A DNA stretch of 64,000 nt from positions 62,001 through 126,000 of the forward strand of contig NZ_JAGXJN010000018.1 of NCBI RefSeq assembly GCF_019091455.1. The letters run 5' to 3'. A program made the position numbers and the translations under genes. The notes under the pieces are model-generated. The model had not been told where the DNA came from, did not search any database, and worked only from the letters and a program-made list of their open reading frames with translations. This DNA comes from Chitinophaga sp. GbtcB8 (GTDB lineage: Bacteria > Bacteroidota > Bacteroidia > Chitinophagales > Chitinophagaceae). This document shows, piece after piece, positions 1 through 9,585 of the stretch. Positions within the stretch are counted from its first letter, which is position 1. Each line of letters opens with the position of its first letter.

Positions 1-1
1 A

Positions 2-316
2 AAAAAGCGACCTGTGGTAGTGGCGAAAAAGTCAGACATGGGTACGGCCAGTTATTATGCGGATAAGTTCGAAGGCCGCAAAACGGCCAGCGGAGAAGTT
101 TTCGATAATGACAGCATGACCGCCGCCCATAACACCCTGCCATTAGGTACCTTGGTTAAAGTGACCAACCTGAGTAACGGCCGCTCTGTGATCGTTAAGA
201 TCACAGACCGCCTGCATGCCACTAATTCCCGCATCATTGACCTTACACAAACTGCCGCACGTGAATTAGGCTTTTTAACAAGAGGTCTTGCACGTGTAAG
301 AGTAGAAAGGGTGTAG
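2..316 (+). CDS. RlpA-like double-psi beta-barrel protein, 5' partial
   Basis: C-terminal part of an RlpA-like protein. The frame is open to the window edge, so the true start lies upstream and the internal GTG at 14 is unlikely to be used. The visible 104 residues hold the family signature: G-x-A-S-Y-Y near the start, TASGE, the AAHNTLPLGT stretch, then VTNLSNGRSV and KITDR, ending in the ARELGFL..G segment. RlpA proteins are septal or peripheral lytic transglycosylases, or peptidoglycan-binding relatives, acting on denuded glycan in the periplasm. No SPOR domain follows the barrel. Whether this copy is catalytic cannot be judged from the fragment. A strong hairpin terminator follows directly. 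Confidence 0.85.
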   Translation, partial: KKRPVVVAKKSDMGTASYYADKFEGRKTASGEVFDNDSMTAAHNTLPLGTLVKVTNLSNGRSVIVKITDRLHATNSRIIDLTQTAARELGFLTRGLARVRVERV

Positions 317-337
317 GGAATAGTCTTTTTTATGGTT

Positions 338-372
338 AAATGCGCAGCAGTTTATGCTGCGCATTTTTTATT
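338..372. terminator. Bidirectional hairpin terminator
   Basis: A perfect 12-bp stem (338-349 with 355-366, 5-base loop) built on GCGCAGCA/TGCTGCGC, followed by a T tract on the + strand and preceded by A residues that become a T-rich tract on the other strand. It lies between the convergent RlpA-like and tag genes and can end both. Confidence 0.85.
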
Positions 373-937
373 TTTTGCTGCGTTTAAAGCAGGTAGTTAA
401 ATGATCATTTACCATACCGGTTGCCTGCATATAGGCGTAACAGATAGTAGAGCCTACAAATTTAAATCCCCTCTTCAGCAGGTCTTTGCTCATGGCATCT
501 GATATGGGCGATTTGGGCGGTACTTCACTCAATGTTTTAAAGTGATGAATAACCGGTTTGTGATCTACGAATTGCCAGATATATTTATCAAAGCTGCCGA
601 ACTCTTTTTGTACAGCTAAAAAAGCTTTGGCATTGCTGATGGTGGCGGCCACCTTTAATTTGTTGCGGATAATGCCGGGGTCCTGTAATAGCTTTTCTAC
701 TTTTTTATCAGTATAACGTGCAATCTTTTGCGCATCCCAGTTATCAAATGCTTTACGGTAATTTTCGCGTTTAGTGAGCACCGTATACCAGCTTAGGCCG
801 GCCTGCGCACCTTCCAGGTTCAACATCTCAAACAGGCGGGTATCATCGTGCAGGGGAATGCCCCATTCGTTGTCGTGGTAGTCTTTATAAAGCTGATCTT
901 TCAAGGACCAGCCGCAGCGTGATTTATTATCCTCCAT
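368..937 (-). CDS. tag: DNA-3-methyladenine glycosylase I
   Basis: Base-excision repair enzyme that removes 3-methyladenine from alkylated DNA. The 189-residue length is normal for Tag. Visible family marks are RCGW at the N-terminus, YHDNEWG, the LEGAQAGLSW stretch with the conserved glutamate, and NDHLTTC at the end. Cys8, His21, His179 and Cys183 match the four zinc ligands of E. coli Tag. The helix-hairpin-helix-like core contains RNKLKV. It is a single gene: the convergent terminator lies downstream and a divergent gap separates it from the serine hydrolase gene. Confidence 0.95.
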   Translation of the reverse strand: MEDNKSRCGWSLKDQLYKDYHDNEWGIPLHDDTRLFEMLNLEGAQAGLSWYTVLTKRENYRKAFDNWDAQKIARYTDKKVEKLLQDPGIIRNKLKVAATISNAKAFLAVQKEFGSFDKYIWQFVDHKPVIHHFKTLSEVPPKSPISDAMSKDLLKRGFKFVGSTICYAYMQATGMVNDHLTTCFKRSKK

Positions 938-1144
938 AGAATTAATTTACAAATTACTAATATAATGTTTGCAAGGCTTAACACCATCCTCTGCTTTTAA
1001 AATGATCAAAAACGGACAAGCCTGTACCGGAAGCGGACATGATGCAATACTGTAAATGATTAATAATCAATGAATATTGACAGCGGCATGCCGTTGGTAA
1101 TCCTGTTGGCATCACATTATTCACCATTCAATGTTCAAATAATC

Positions 1145-2650
1145 ATGAAAAGGTTTAAGCATTTATTATTCATGGCCCTTGTGCTTTTCGTGTACACTGC
1201 TCATGCACAGGAGCTTGTTAAACATATAGACAGCAGCTTTAGCGTTCAATACAAAGAGCACGAATTTTCCGGCAATGTGCTGGTAGCGGAAAAAGGGAAA
1301 GTGGTCTATGAAAAGTCTTTCGGGTATGCAGACCTGGAGCACAAGACACTGAACTGCTCTGTATCTGCTTTTCAGCTGGCCTCTGTATCAAAAATATTTA
1401 CATCAGTAGCAGTGCTGCAGCTGAAAGAAAAAGGACAGCTACAGCTGGATGATGCCGTGGTAAAGTATTTGCCCGCTTTCCCGTACGGAAATATTACCAT
1501 CCGGCATTTGCTGTCACATACCTCCGGCCTGCCAGATTACCAGATCTTTGAACAGCCGAACCGGGAAGATACTACCCGCATTTTTAACAATGAAGATATT
1601 ATTCCTGCGCTCAAAGCAGCTAAGCGGCTATTACATTCCCAACCCGGTGAAAGCTGGAGTTATTCCAATACCGGCTATGGATTGCTGGCATTGATCGTTG
1701 AAAAGGTAAGCGGTGAAAAATTCCAGGACTACCTGAAACAGCATGTTTTTAAGCCCGCGCATATGAAGTATACGTACATAGAAACATCGCTCATGTTCCT
1801 GAATAATAAGAACCGCACCAGGAACTATGATTTTCAGGAGTACGCCCCCGGCAAGCTGAAGCAGGTATACAGCTTTCAAAGAAATAAAATACCAACGCTT
1901 ATACTGGGCAACATTGTAGGCCCCGGCCATGTGGTAAGCACCACCGGCGATCTGTTGCAGTTTGATGAAGCCCTATACAACGGAACGCTGCTGCAGCCGG
2001 CTACCCTGGAAGAAGCGTTTACCCCGGTAAAATTAGCCAATGGCACACTGGCCACTACCGGCTGGGCCAATGGCCGGTCTTATTACGGTTTGGGCTGGAT
2101 GATCCTGTGCGATAGTACTATGGGTAAAGTGGTATGGCATTCCGGCGGCGCACCGGGCATAGTAACTGCTTTTATCAGGAATATTACCCGCCACCAAACA
2201 GTGATTGCGCTGGATAATATTACCCACCGCGGTGTACATACAGCTGGCATTAATGCGCTGTGCATGCTGAATGATCAACCGGCGTTTGTTGGCAAAAAAT
2301 CGCTGGCGCATATCTATGCACGCAAGTTGTTTGAACAGGGGCCGGTAGCTGCCTCCGCACTTTTTAATACGCTGCAGGCAGATACCGTGCATTATTTCCT
2401 GGATGAGCAGGCCCTGAACACCTGCGGACTGCAGCTGCTTTTTGATGGCTACCTGGAAGAGGGGCTGGATGCATTACAGCTGAACACCGTGTTATTCCCC
2501 AACAGCTGGAATGCGTACGATAGTTTTGCAGAAGCCTTGTTGCTGAATGGTAAAGAGCAGTCGGCCATTGCCATGTATAAAAAGTCAATTGCTATGAACC
2601 CTGAGAACCAGGGCGGGAGAGAGGCGTTGCGGAAAATAAGTGGGAAATAG
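1145..2650 (+). CDS. Secreted serine hydrolase, beta-lactamase/class C family, with C-terminal tail
   Basis: Periplasmic or exported penicillin-recognising hydrolase of the beta-lactamase family (PF00144). I chose ATG 1145, not the upstream in-frame ATG 1070, because it starts a clean signal peptide ending in TAHA-Q. The protein is 501 residues. The nucleophile motif is S80-V-S-K83, the second motif Y-S-N lies in SWSYSNTGYG, and the third is HSGG. The last 100 residues look helical with a TPR-like unit (sequence around NGKEQSAIAMYKKSI), an arrangement common in Bacteroidota. The true substrate is unknown: peptidase, esterase or D-aminopeptidase are all possible. The stop codon lies directly against a long intergenic hairpin. 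Confidence 0.85.
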   Translation: MKRFKHLLFMALVLFVYTAHAQELVKHIDSSFSVQYKEHEFSGNVLVAEKGKVVYEKSFGYADLEHKTLNCSVSAFQLASVSKIFTSVAVLQLKEKGQLQLDDAVVKYLPAFPYGNITIRHLLSHTSGLPDYQIFEQPNREDTTRIFNNEDIIPALKAAKRLLHSQPGESWSYSNTGYGLLALIVEKVSGEKFQDYLKQHVFKPAHMKYTYIETSLMFLNNKNRTRNYDFQEYAPGKLKQVYSFQRNKIPTLILGNIVGPGHVVSTTGDLLQFDEALYNGTLLQPATLEEAFTPVKLANGTLATTGWANGRSYYGLGWMILCDSTMGKVVWHSGGAPGIVTAFIRNITRHQTVIALDNITHRGVHTAGINALCMLNDQPAFVGKKSLAHIYARKLFEQGPVAASALFNTLQADTVHYFLDEQALNTCGLQLLFDGYLEEGLDALQLNTVLFPNSWNAYDSFAEALLLNGKEQSAIAMYKKSIAMNPENQGGREALRKISGK

Positions 2651-2761
2651 AATGTAAAATCATAAATGCCAAATTTAAAATGTAAAAGGGAAATGCAGCG
2701 GATATTGACTCGCTGCATTTCCCTTTTACATTTATCATTTAAAATTTTACATTTTACATTC
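2651..2761. repeat. Heptad-repeat hairpin, word TGTAAAA
   Basis: The two arms (2651-2700 and 2711-2761) are about 50 bases each and largely complementary, separated by only 10 bases. From 2653 the left arm reads as seven successive 7-mers of the form NNNAAA. The left arm starts on the base after the serine hydrolase stop, and the right arm contains the last sense codon and stop of the convergent DUF4954 gene. It probably serves as a bidirectional terminator. Confidence 0.85.
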
Positions 2762-4955
2762 CCGAATTCTTTGCGAGCGCTTTCACTTGTTTCTTGTACT
2801 GCTTTAGCTCTGTAATGGTTTGTTGTATAAAGCTATTGTCTTCCAGCTTGCCTACTACGGCTTCCATGTCTGCTTTGTTTTCGTAGGTCATGCTGCGGTA
2901 GGGGTTCTGGTAATCTTTTTCACGGGAGCGGTAAATACCCTCTGTGATCCAGCTCATGGTGGTAACAGATTGTTCCAGGTTTTGCTGAAAGCGTTCAGCG
3001 GTAAATGTTCTGGTGCTGAGGCCCTGTACGTATAAGAGGCTGGCTACTGCATGTTCCAGTTTTTCCTGTGCATATTGTTGTCCCTGCTGTTCATAGGTTT
3101 CATGCAGCTGTGCCCAGCTGCTGATCTTCCCTTTTTTGATCTTTGTTTTCAGATCGTCTACCGTGGAGGCTTTCATCAGCTGCCCGCCAACATTGATCCA
3201 GGGGCCGCGTTTGGCAGTTTTGGCAAGTGATTGCAGGGCGGCAAAAGAATCTATGCCCTGCGCTAATATATTCCTGATGCCGTATAACACTACCAGTGCG
3301 CGGAACAGGGGATAGGCCTTATGTACTTTCAGCAGCTGTGCTTTGCGCTGGCTGTTCTCCATACCATGTACCAGTATGGTGAGTTTGGCTACTTCTTCCG
3401 GTTGTTGTAACAGCAGCTCCTTACCTTTTTGCAGCAGCTCATTTTCGCTGAGCTGGTCTGTGGTTTGTCCCTGTGCGGCATACCAGGCCCGTGCTGTAGC
3501 CATTTCCATAATGGGCAGGGAGGCCAGTATTTCCTCTACACTGTCCGGCGCCAGGTAATCATATTCTATGAGCTGGATTTTGTCGGTACGTTTATCGCGG
3601 TCCACATATTTCCAGGAGTTACGGGCCAGGGCATACATATTATGCAGGAACCAGTAACCGGGCATTATCTTCAGTGTATTATCATGTTCGCTGTTCAGGA
3701 TCAGGCTAAAGGGAATAGGGATGTGCAGCTCCTGCATGTAAGTGCCTTTGGCAATTAATGCAAAGCTGGCAAACTTGGAATTATGTTTCAGGCTTACGCA
3801 CAGGCCCGGCCAGAAACCGCGCCCGGCAATGATCTCACCATCTGCGCCGCGTGAGTTATGGTTAGAGCCAATGGTGGCGCCGGCGGCCATATTACTCTGC
3901 CCCATGATAAGGGCCGCACACAAAAAGGAATTGTTATGGTGCTGCTCATGCGCCGGGAAAATAAGTGAGTTCAATACTTCGCAGCAGGAAATAGTAGCAT
4001 TGTTGCCCAGGTAAGAGTTGATCAAACGGGCGCCATACTTCAGCTGTGAATGGGAAGCCATTACAAAACGTACGGCCTTTACGCCATAGAACACACGGCA
4101 GCCGTAACCAATGATACCGTTCACCAGCTCGCAGCCTTCGCCTATTTGCGAAGCTGCACCGGCCCTGCTGTTAATGGTAAGGTTCTTTAATTTGTTAGCG
4201 CCTTTGAGGTAAGCATCGGTGCCAATGGTTACATCTTTAATGATCTTACAATTTTTGATCACACTGCGGTCGCCTACCAAACCGTAGTGCCCCCGTTTTT
4301 TATCAAACTGTTTTTCAGTGAATGCTTTGAACTTCGCCTGCAGGGCTTCGTCATCGCGGTTGCGGGTCCACAGGTAGGCATCGCCGGGTAGCATGCCATC
4401 AAAGGGCATTACACTGCGGCCGCCGTTCTCATTACACAGCTCCAGCCATATGCGTACATTTTCCGGCTCACCTTCTTTTATAATACCGTTCCCGAACTTA
4501 GAATGATCGGTAGTGGCCATTTCATTAACATTGGCAATGATCACTTCATTACCGATGATGTAATGTGAGAGGAAATTCACATTATGCACTACCACGTTAT
4601 CACCAAAATCGCAGGCGCAAATGGTGCTGTTATATAAACCTACCGGCAAACGCAGGTTATGAAATTCCAGGAAATAAGGCTCCAGCTTACCAATACGTAC
4701 CATGCCAAAAAAGTGGCAATGTTTTACCAGCCGGGCATCAAATTCGTTGGCTACAAAGATCTGGTTCCAGTCATCAGAGGTATTATCGTTCTGTACAAGG
4801 GTTTCTATTTCAAGCGCGTTCAGCTTGCGGTATCCGTTACGTTTGCCCCATTGCTCATTACGCAGGTAGTATTCATCTTTTCCTTTGGGTAGGGAGGTTT
4901 CATCTACAAATTGGTACCCCAGCTGGCTTAGTGGTTTTTTCTGAATGTGGTTCAT
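2754..4955 (-). CDS. DUF4954 family protein with left-handed beta-helix features
   Basis: A 733-residue member of the Bacteroidota-restricted DUF4954 family. An upstream in-frame ATG at 5003 would overlap glmS; ATG 4955 (MNHIQKK) gives a more natural start. The central part (roughly residues 85-400) is rich in hexapeptide-like turns (IGNEVIIANVNE, IGEGCELVNG, YGARLINSYLGN), as in sugar nucleotidyl/acyltransferase beta-helices. The C-terminal third is helical. The function is not established. It sits 40 bases downstream of glmS on the same strand, so a role tied to amino-sugar nucleotide metabolism is a reasonable inference. Its final codons lie in an intergenic repeat arm. Confidence 0.85.
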   Translation of the reverse strand: MNHIQKKPLSQLGYQFVDETSLPKGKDEYYLRNEQWGKRNGYRKLNALEIETLVQNDNTSDDWNQIFVANEFDARLVKHCHFFGMVRIGKLEPYFLEFHNLRLPVGLYNSTICACDFGDNVVVHNVNFLSHYIIGNEVIIANVNEMATTDHSKFGNGIIKEGEPENVRIWLELCNENGGRSVMPFDGMLPGDAYLWTRNRDDEALQAKFKAFTEKQFDKKRGHYGLVGDRSVIKNCKIIKDVTIGTDAYLKGANKLKNLTINSRAGAASQIGEGCELVNGIIGYGCRVFYGVKAVRFVMASHSQLKYGARLINSYLGNNATISCCEVLNSLIFPAHEQHHNNSFLCAALIMGQSNMAAGATIGSNHNSRGADGEIIAGRGFWPGLCVSLKHNSKFASFALIAKGTYMQELHIPIPFSLILNSEHDNTLKIMPGYWFLHNMYALARNSWKYVDRDKRTDKIQLIEYDYLAPDSVEEILASLPIMEMATARAWYAAQGQTTDQLSENELLQKGKELLLQQPEEVAKLTILVHGMENSQRKAQLLKVHKAYPLFRALVVLYGIRNILAQGIDSFAALQSLAKTAKRGPWINVGGQLMKASTVDDLKTKIKKGKISSWAQLHETYEQQGQQYAQEKLEHAVASLLYVQGLSTRTFTAERFQQNLEQSVTTMSWITEGIYRSREKDYQNPYRSMTYENKADMEAVVGKLEDNSFIQQTITELKQYKKQVKALAKNSGM

Positions 4956-4995
4956 GGAATTTTTTTGGGATGAATAAGTAGGAAGTAAGATCCGT

Positions 4996-6834
4996 TTACT
5001 CAACTGTTACAGACTTGGCTAAGTTCCTTGGCTTATCTACATCATATCCTTTCAGTACACCTATATGATAGGCCAGCAATTGTAAGGGGATCGTGGAAAT
5101 TACCGGCGCCACCAGCTCATCTGCAGCCGGCACTTCTATCACATCATCGGCCAGGTCGGCAATGGTGGTATCGCCTTCTGTAACAATGGCTATCACCTTG
5201 CCTTTGCGGGCTTTGATCTCCTGTATGTTGGAAACTATTTTTTCATAATAACTATCGCGGGTGGCTACAAATACCACGGGCAGGTTTTCGTCTACCAGCG
5301 CAATAGGACCGTGTTTCATCTCCGCAGCAGGGTAACCTTCTGCATGTATGTAAGAGATCTCTTTCAGCTTCAGCGCACCTTCCAGCGCTACGGGGAAATT
5401 GTATCCACGGCCCAGGTACAGGAAATCGCGGGCATCTTTATATTTGGCGGCTACTGCTTTTACTTTTTCATTGAGCTGTAAAGCAGCGGCTACTTTTTCA
5501 GGGAGGTCCTGCAGCTCATCCAGCAAATGCTGAAAACGTTGCTGGGTAATGGTACCTCTTTCTTTGGCTACTTTCAAACCTATTAAACATAATACCACCA
5601 GCTGTGCGGTAAAGGCTTTGGTGCTGGCTACCCCTATTTCCGGGCCGGCATGCGTATAGGCGCCGGCGTGGGAAAGGCGTGCAATGGAAGATCCTACCAC
5701 GTTACATACACCCAAAATAATGGCGCCCTGTTGCTTAGCGCTTTCAATGGCTACCAGCGTATCGGCCGTTTCCCCGGACTGTGATACTGCAATGATCACA
5801 TCCCCTTTACCTACTACCGGGTTGCGGTAGCGGAACTCCGATGCATATTCTACTTCTACCGGGGTGCGGCACAGCTCTTCAATCATATATTCTGCTATGA
5901 GGCCGGCATGCCAGGAGGTGCCGCAGGCCACGATAATGATGCGGTTGGCATTCTTCAGCAGATCGGCATATTCATCGCGGATACCGCCTAAGGTCAGCTG
6001 TCCGTTCTTAGCATCCAGGCGGCCGCGCAGGCTGTCGAAAATAGTTTGCGGCTGCTCAAAGATCTCTTTGAGCATAAAGTGATCGTAACCGCCTTTTTCA
6101 ATAGCGGTAAGCTCAATATCCAGCTTTTGTATGTAAGGCGTTTGCCGTTCGTTGGTAATGTTCTTCAGGATCAGCTCATCGGCTTTTACAATGGCAATCT
6201 CATAATCATTTACATACACTACTTCTTTGGTGTACTCCACAATAGGGGAAGCGTCGGAGGCTAAAAAGTGTTCGCCCTTGCCTACGCCTATTACCAGGGG
6301 GCTGCCTTTGCGGGCGGCTATCAGGGTATCCGGGTTATCTTCATCCACAATTACAATCACGTAGGCGCCTACCACTCTTTTTAATGCAATGCGCAGGGCT
6401 TCTTCTACTGAGCACTGGTTGCTGTTGCGGATCTCTTCTATAAAGTGGATGAGCACTTCAGTATCGGTATCGCTCTGGAAAACGTGCCCTTTTTTTATCA
6501 GCTCCTGTTTTAGCTGTGCATAGTTTTCGATAATACCGTTGTGGATCATTGCCAGCTTACCATCGCCGGATACATGGGGATGGGAGTTGCGGTCGCAGGG
6601 CTCCCCGTGTGTGGCCCAGCGGGTATGGCCAATGGCAATGGTGCTTTGCATGTTCTTACCGGTCAGGAAATCTTCCAGCCCGGCTACTTTGCCCATTTTC
6701 TTATAAACGTGTAATCCGTGGTTGATAATGGCTACACCGGCGCTGTCGTACCCGCGGTACTCCAGTCTTTTGAGACCCTTTAATACAACGGGGTAGGCCT
6801 CACGGTTGCCTATATAAGCTACAATTCCACACAT
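4996..6834 (-). CDS. glmS: Glutamine-fructose-6-phosphate aminotransferase (isomerizing)
   Basis: Makes glucosamine-6-phosphate from fructose-6-phosphate and glutamine, the first step toward UDP-GlcNAc for peptidoglycan and LPS. The 612-residue length is standard. The N-terminus MCGIVAYIGN gives the Cys nucleophile after Met removal. The glutaminase domain spans about 1-220 (GHTRWATHG, HNGIIENY). Two SIS domains follow (CGTSWHAG; SQSGETADT; GRGYNFPVALEGALKLKEIS). The C-terminus NLAKSVTVE is the classic sugar-site tail. No glmS ribozyme is seen upstream. It is probably co-transcribed with the DUF4954 gene. Confidence 0.98.
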   Translation of the reverse strand: MCGIVAYIGNREAYPVVLKGLKRLEYRGYDSAGVAIINHGLHVYKKMGKVAGLEDFLTGKNMQSTIAIGHTRWATHGEPCDRNSHPHVSGDGKLAMIHNGIIENYAQLKQELIKKGHVFQSDTDTEVLIHFIEEIRNSNQCSVEEALRIALKRVVGAYVIVIVDEDNPDTLIAARKGSPLVIGVGKGEHFLASDASPIVEYTKEVVYVNDYEIAIVKADELILKNITNERQTPYIQKLDIELTAIEKGGYDHFMLKEIFEQPQTIFDSLRGRLDAKNGQLTLGGIRDEYADLLKNANRIIIVACGTSWHAGLIAEYMIEELCRTPVEVEYASEFRYRNPVVGKGDVIIAVSQSGETADTLVAIESAKQQGAIILGVCNVVGSSIARLSHAGAYTHAGPEIGVASTKAFTAQLVVLCLIGLKVAKERGTITQQRFQHLLDELQDLPEKVAAALQLNEKVKAVAAKYKDARDFLYLGRGYNFPVALEGALKLKEISYIHAEGYPAAEMKHGPIALVDENLPVVFVATRDSYYEKIVSNIQEIKARKGKVIAIVTEGDTTIADLADDVIEVPAADELVAPVISTIPLQLLAYHIGVLKGYDVDKPRNLAKSVTVE

Positions 6835-6883
6835 TTTTGCTAAATTTTAGCACGCAATATCCGTAATAATTGTGAATTAGCGA

Positions 6884-7109
6884 ATAAATGCTTAATGCTG
6901 AACGCTTAACGCTGAACGCTTTGTAATTTTTTTAAAAAGTAGTACGCAAAATGCGATAAAGTGCTGAATGCTTAATGCCGAATGCATAACGCTGAGTACT
7001 ATGTTTAAGAAGTAGTACATAAAATGTGAAGTGCAAATCCTAACCTGCTTAACACGTTTTACAATTAAGGGTGTAATAATAGCGGTAAGCATTCAGCGTT
7101 CGGCTTTCA
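6884..7109. repeat. Duplicated heptad-repeat region, word GCTNAAN
   Basis: Fills the 272-base gap between the S9 peptidase stop and the glmS start. There are two 5-unit heptad tracts, 6890-6924 and 6963-6997, each followed by a similar non-repeat segment containing AAGTAGTAC and AAAATG (about 6936 and 7010). The block thus looks like a 73-74 bp direct duplication. A reverse-complement tract at 7081-7109 can pair with either. The TGA stop of the peptidase gene lies inside that last tract. Confidence 0.8.
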
Positions 7110-9479
7110 GCGTAACAAAGTTTCATCAAACAACTTCAAGATCCGCTTATACTCATCTGTCCAGCTGCTGGGGGTAGTAAAGCCATGATCTTCTACCGGG
7201 AATACGGCCAGCTCCCAGTTATCTTTACCCAGCTCAATAAGGCGTTGCGACAGCCGTACAATATCCTGGAAATGCACATTCTCATCTACCATACCATGGC
7301 ACATCAGCAGGCGGCCTTTTAATCCGTTTGCAAAATAAATGGGAGAGGAGCGGCGGTAAGCAATACTATCTGTAAAAGGCTCATTCAAAATGTTGCTGGT
7401 ATAACCGTGGTTATAATGCGCCCAGTCTGTAACAGAGCGCAGGGCAGCGCCGCCGGCAAATACATCCGGCGTGGTGAACAGGGCCATCAGCGTCATAAAA
7501 CCACCATAGCTGCCACCGTATATGCCTATACGTTTTTTATCAATGCCCTGCTGGGTAACCAGGTATTGAGCGCCATCTACCTGGTCGTCCAGGTCTTTGC
7601 CTCCCATATAACGGTAAATGCCCGTGCGCCAGCTGCGCCCGTAACCGGCGCTGCCGCGGTAGTCAATATCCAGCACAGTATAACCTTTATCGGCCAGCAG
7701 GTTATGGAACATGTATTCTCTAAAGTACTGGCTCCACCATTTATGTGCATTTTGCAGGTAGCCTGCGCCATGTACAAATATTACAGCAGCGCCATTCTTT
7801 TTACCGGCAGCAGGTGTAAAGAGGCGGGCATACACGGTAGCGCCATCGCGGGCAGTGAAGGTTACTACTTCCGCATCGCGCCAGGGGTAAGCACGGAATT
7901 CGGCAGATTGCGCCTGGTTGGTTACCTGCACGGGCTGCGCGCCGGTTTTGTTAGCTACTACATATAGTTCCCAGGGTTTGGTAGTATAGGAATAGCGGTA
8001 AGCGATCCACTGTTCATCCGGCGACAGGAACATTTCATGCGCCCCTTTATTATGGGTAAGCTGCTCTTTATTGCTGCCATTGATGTTAATGCGGTACAGC
8101 TGTTTTTCGCCGGGATGTACTTCATTGGTTACAATGTAAAAGTGCTGCTTATCCTGCGACAGCTGCACATCCTGCACTTCATACTTACCGCTGGTAATGG
8201 CTTTGGTTTGCAGGGTGTTTACATTGGTAGTGTATAAATGGGCGTAACCGCTGGCCTCTGACTGGTACCAGCAGGTGTTCTCATCTATCCAGCCCAGGTT
8301 GGCGCGGCCTGCCCAGCCTATGCCGGGGCCGGCTATCCAGGCTTCATCGCGCTGGCGGTTCAGCAGTTTTAGCTGCCCGGTAAGGGCATCCAGCAGCATG
8401 ATCCAGCGGTCTTTATTGTCTTCTGAACGGATGTCAACTATAGCATGTGTACCATTATCAGACCAGTAAGGGCCATGGATCACTACGGGCCTGGGTTTGG
8501 GCGTTTTAACGGTATCCTTCTTTTTCGTATAATCTTTCAGGTAATCCGGCTGGTCGGTAATGCCGGGTATATGATTTGTGCGGATGGCAATAATGGTATC
8601 CCGCTGCCGGTCGTACACAAAACTTTCAAAGGTACCCTGTGCTGCGCCTACTTTGGTGCGGCCGGAGATATCTTCTGTAAACCCGCTTTCTGTTACATAA
8701 CTGGGCACAATGGTAGTATGCACACCGGTAGGCCCGCGGTACAGGCGGTAGGTAATAAAACGTCCGTCCGGGCTAATGATGGTGTTTTCATGGTTCTTGT
8801 CGGCTGTATAAATGGTGCGCAGCTTTTCCGGCTCCTGTGCCTTACGGAATAGTTTGGCGCTGTCTTTTTTTACTTTGGCATCTTTCAGCACCTGCATCAG
8901 CTCCAGCTGCTGGTTATGCAGGTATTCTTCCTGGTCGTTGAGGCTGGAGGGGCTTTCAGAAGGGGCGCTGCCTTTCTGGAAGCTGGTGAGCTGCTCTGTT
9001 ACGCCGCTGCTGAGATCCCAGGCAAACAGGTTTTGCTCCTGCTGGTACACGATCTTCTTTTCTGCAAAGCTGAACAGGGGGTTGCTTTCATATACATTGG
9101 TGCTGGTAATACGGCGTATATTGCCGGTTCTTACTTCCAGCAGGTAAATGTCGCCGTTATAGCTATACACCATTAAAGACTTGTCCCGGTTATAGCTGCC
9201 GCCGGATTGTGCCAGCAGCAAAGCCCTGTTGCGGGCAGGGGTTTTAAGCGGGGTAGTATTATCTACCGTAGCCATGTACAGGGAATCTGACAGCGTTTTT
9301 TCCGGGTTCCAGGTAAAATAGATGGTTTTATTATCAGTGCCCCAGAACACATTATCAGGGGAGGTACCTATCCATTTCGGGTCGCGCATGATCATATTCA
9401 CGGTTAGGGCGGGCGCCTGTTGTGCATAGGTATTTTCAAAGCTCAATAAAATAATGGCCGGGATCATCCATTTTCTCAT
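7107..9479 (-). CDS. S9 family prolyl oligopeptidase / DPP-IV-like peptidase
   Basis: Exported serine peptidase of 790 residues with a signal peptide ending near TYAQ. Residues ~30-530 form a beta-propeller of the DPP-IV N-terminal type (WD-like strands such as SPDGRFITYRLYRG and SPDEQWIAYRYSY). Residues ~550-790 are the alpha/beta hydrolase. The nucleophile is the serine in YGGSYGGFM, the acid is Asp in HGMVDENVHF, and the His is in EDHGFTT. Such enzymes cleave dipeptides or tripeptides after proline and help Bacteroidota use protein. It is likely a single gene, divergent from the phosphatase gene at 9586. Confidence 0.93.
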   Translation of the reverse strand: MRKWMIPAIILLSFENTYAQQAPALTVNMIMRDPKWIGTSPDNVFWGTDNKTIYFTWNPEKTLSDSLYMATVDNTTPLKTPARNRALLLAQSGGSYNRDKSLMVYSYNGDIYLLEVRTGNIRRITSTNVYESNPLFSFAEKKIVYQQEQNLFAWDLSSGVTEQLTSFQKGSAPSESPSSLNDQEEYLHNQQLELMQVLKDAKVKKDSAKLFRKAQEPEKLRTIYTADKNHENTIISPDGRFITYRLYRGPTGVHTTIVPSYVTESGFTEDISGRTKVGAAQGTFESFVYDRQRDTIIAIRTNHIPGITDQPDYLKDYTKKKDTVKTPKPRPVVIHGPYWSDNGTHAIVDIRSEDNKDRWIMLLDALTGQLKLLNRQRDEAWIAGPGIGWAGRANLGWIDENTCWYQSEASGYAHLYTTNVNTLQTKAITSGKYEVQDVQLSQDKQHFYIVTNEVHPGEKQLYRININGSNKEQLTHNKGAHEMFLSPDEQWIAYRYSYTTKPWELYVVANKTGAQPVQVTNQAQSAEFRAYPWRDAEVVTFTARDGATVYARLFTPAAGKKNGAAVIFVHGAGYLQNAHKWWSQYFREYMFHNLLADKGYTVLDIDYRGSAGYGRSWRTGIYRYMGGKDLDDQVDGAQYLVTQQGIDKKRIGIYGGSYGGFMTLMALFTTPDVFAGGAALRSVTDWAHYNHGYTSNILNEPFTDSIAYRRSSPIYFANGLKGRLLMCHGMVDENVHFQDIVRLSQRLIELGKDNWELAVFPVEDHGFTTPSSWTDEYKRILKLFDETLLR

Positions 9480-9585
9480 AGCAGAGTTTTATTTTGCTAA
9501 AAGTATAAAAAGGGGAAACATAATCCTATGAGACCGGTACCTGACCTGCGGTTATGTGCCGGGTAATTTATAAACCAATAGCCAG

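Noticed and set aside
6835..6885. glmS ribozyme
   Set aside because: The leader is short and has none of the ribozyme core; the S9 gene lies close by.
6892..7092. 66-codon open frame within the gap between the S9 peptidase gene and glmS
   Set aside because: It is a translation of heptad repeats.
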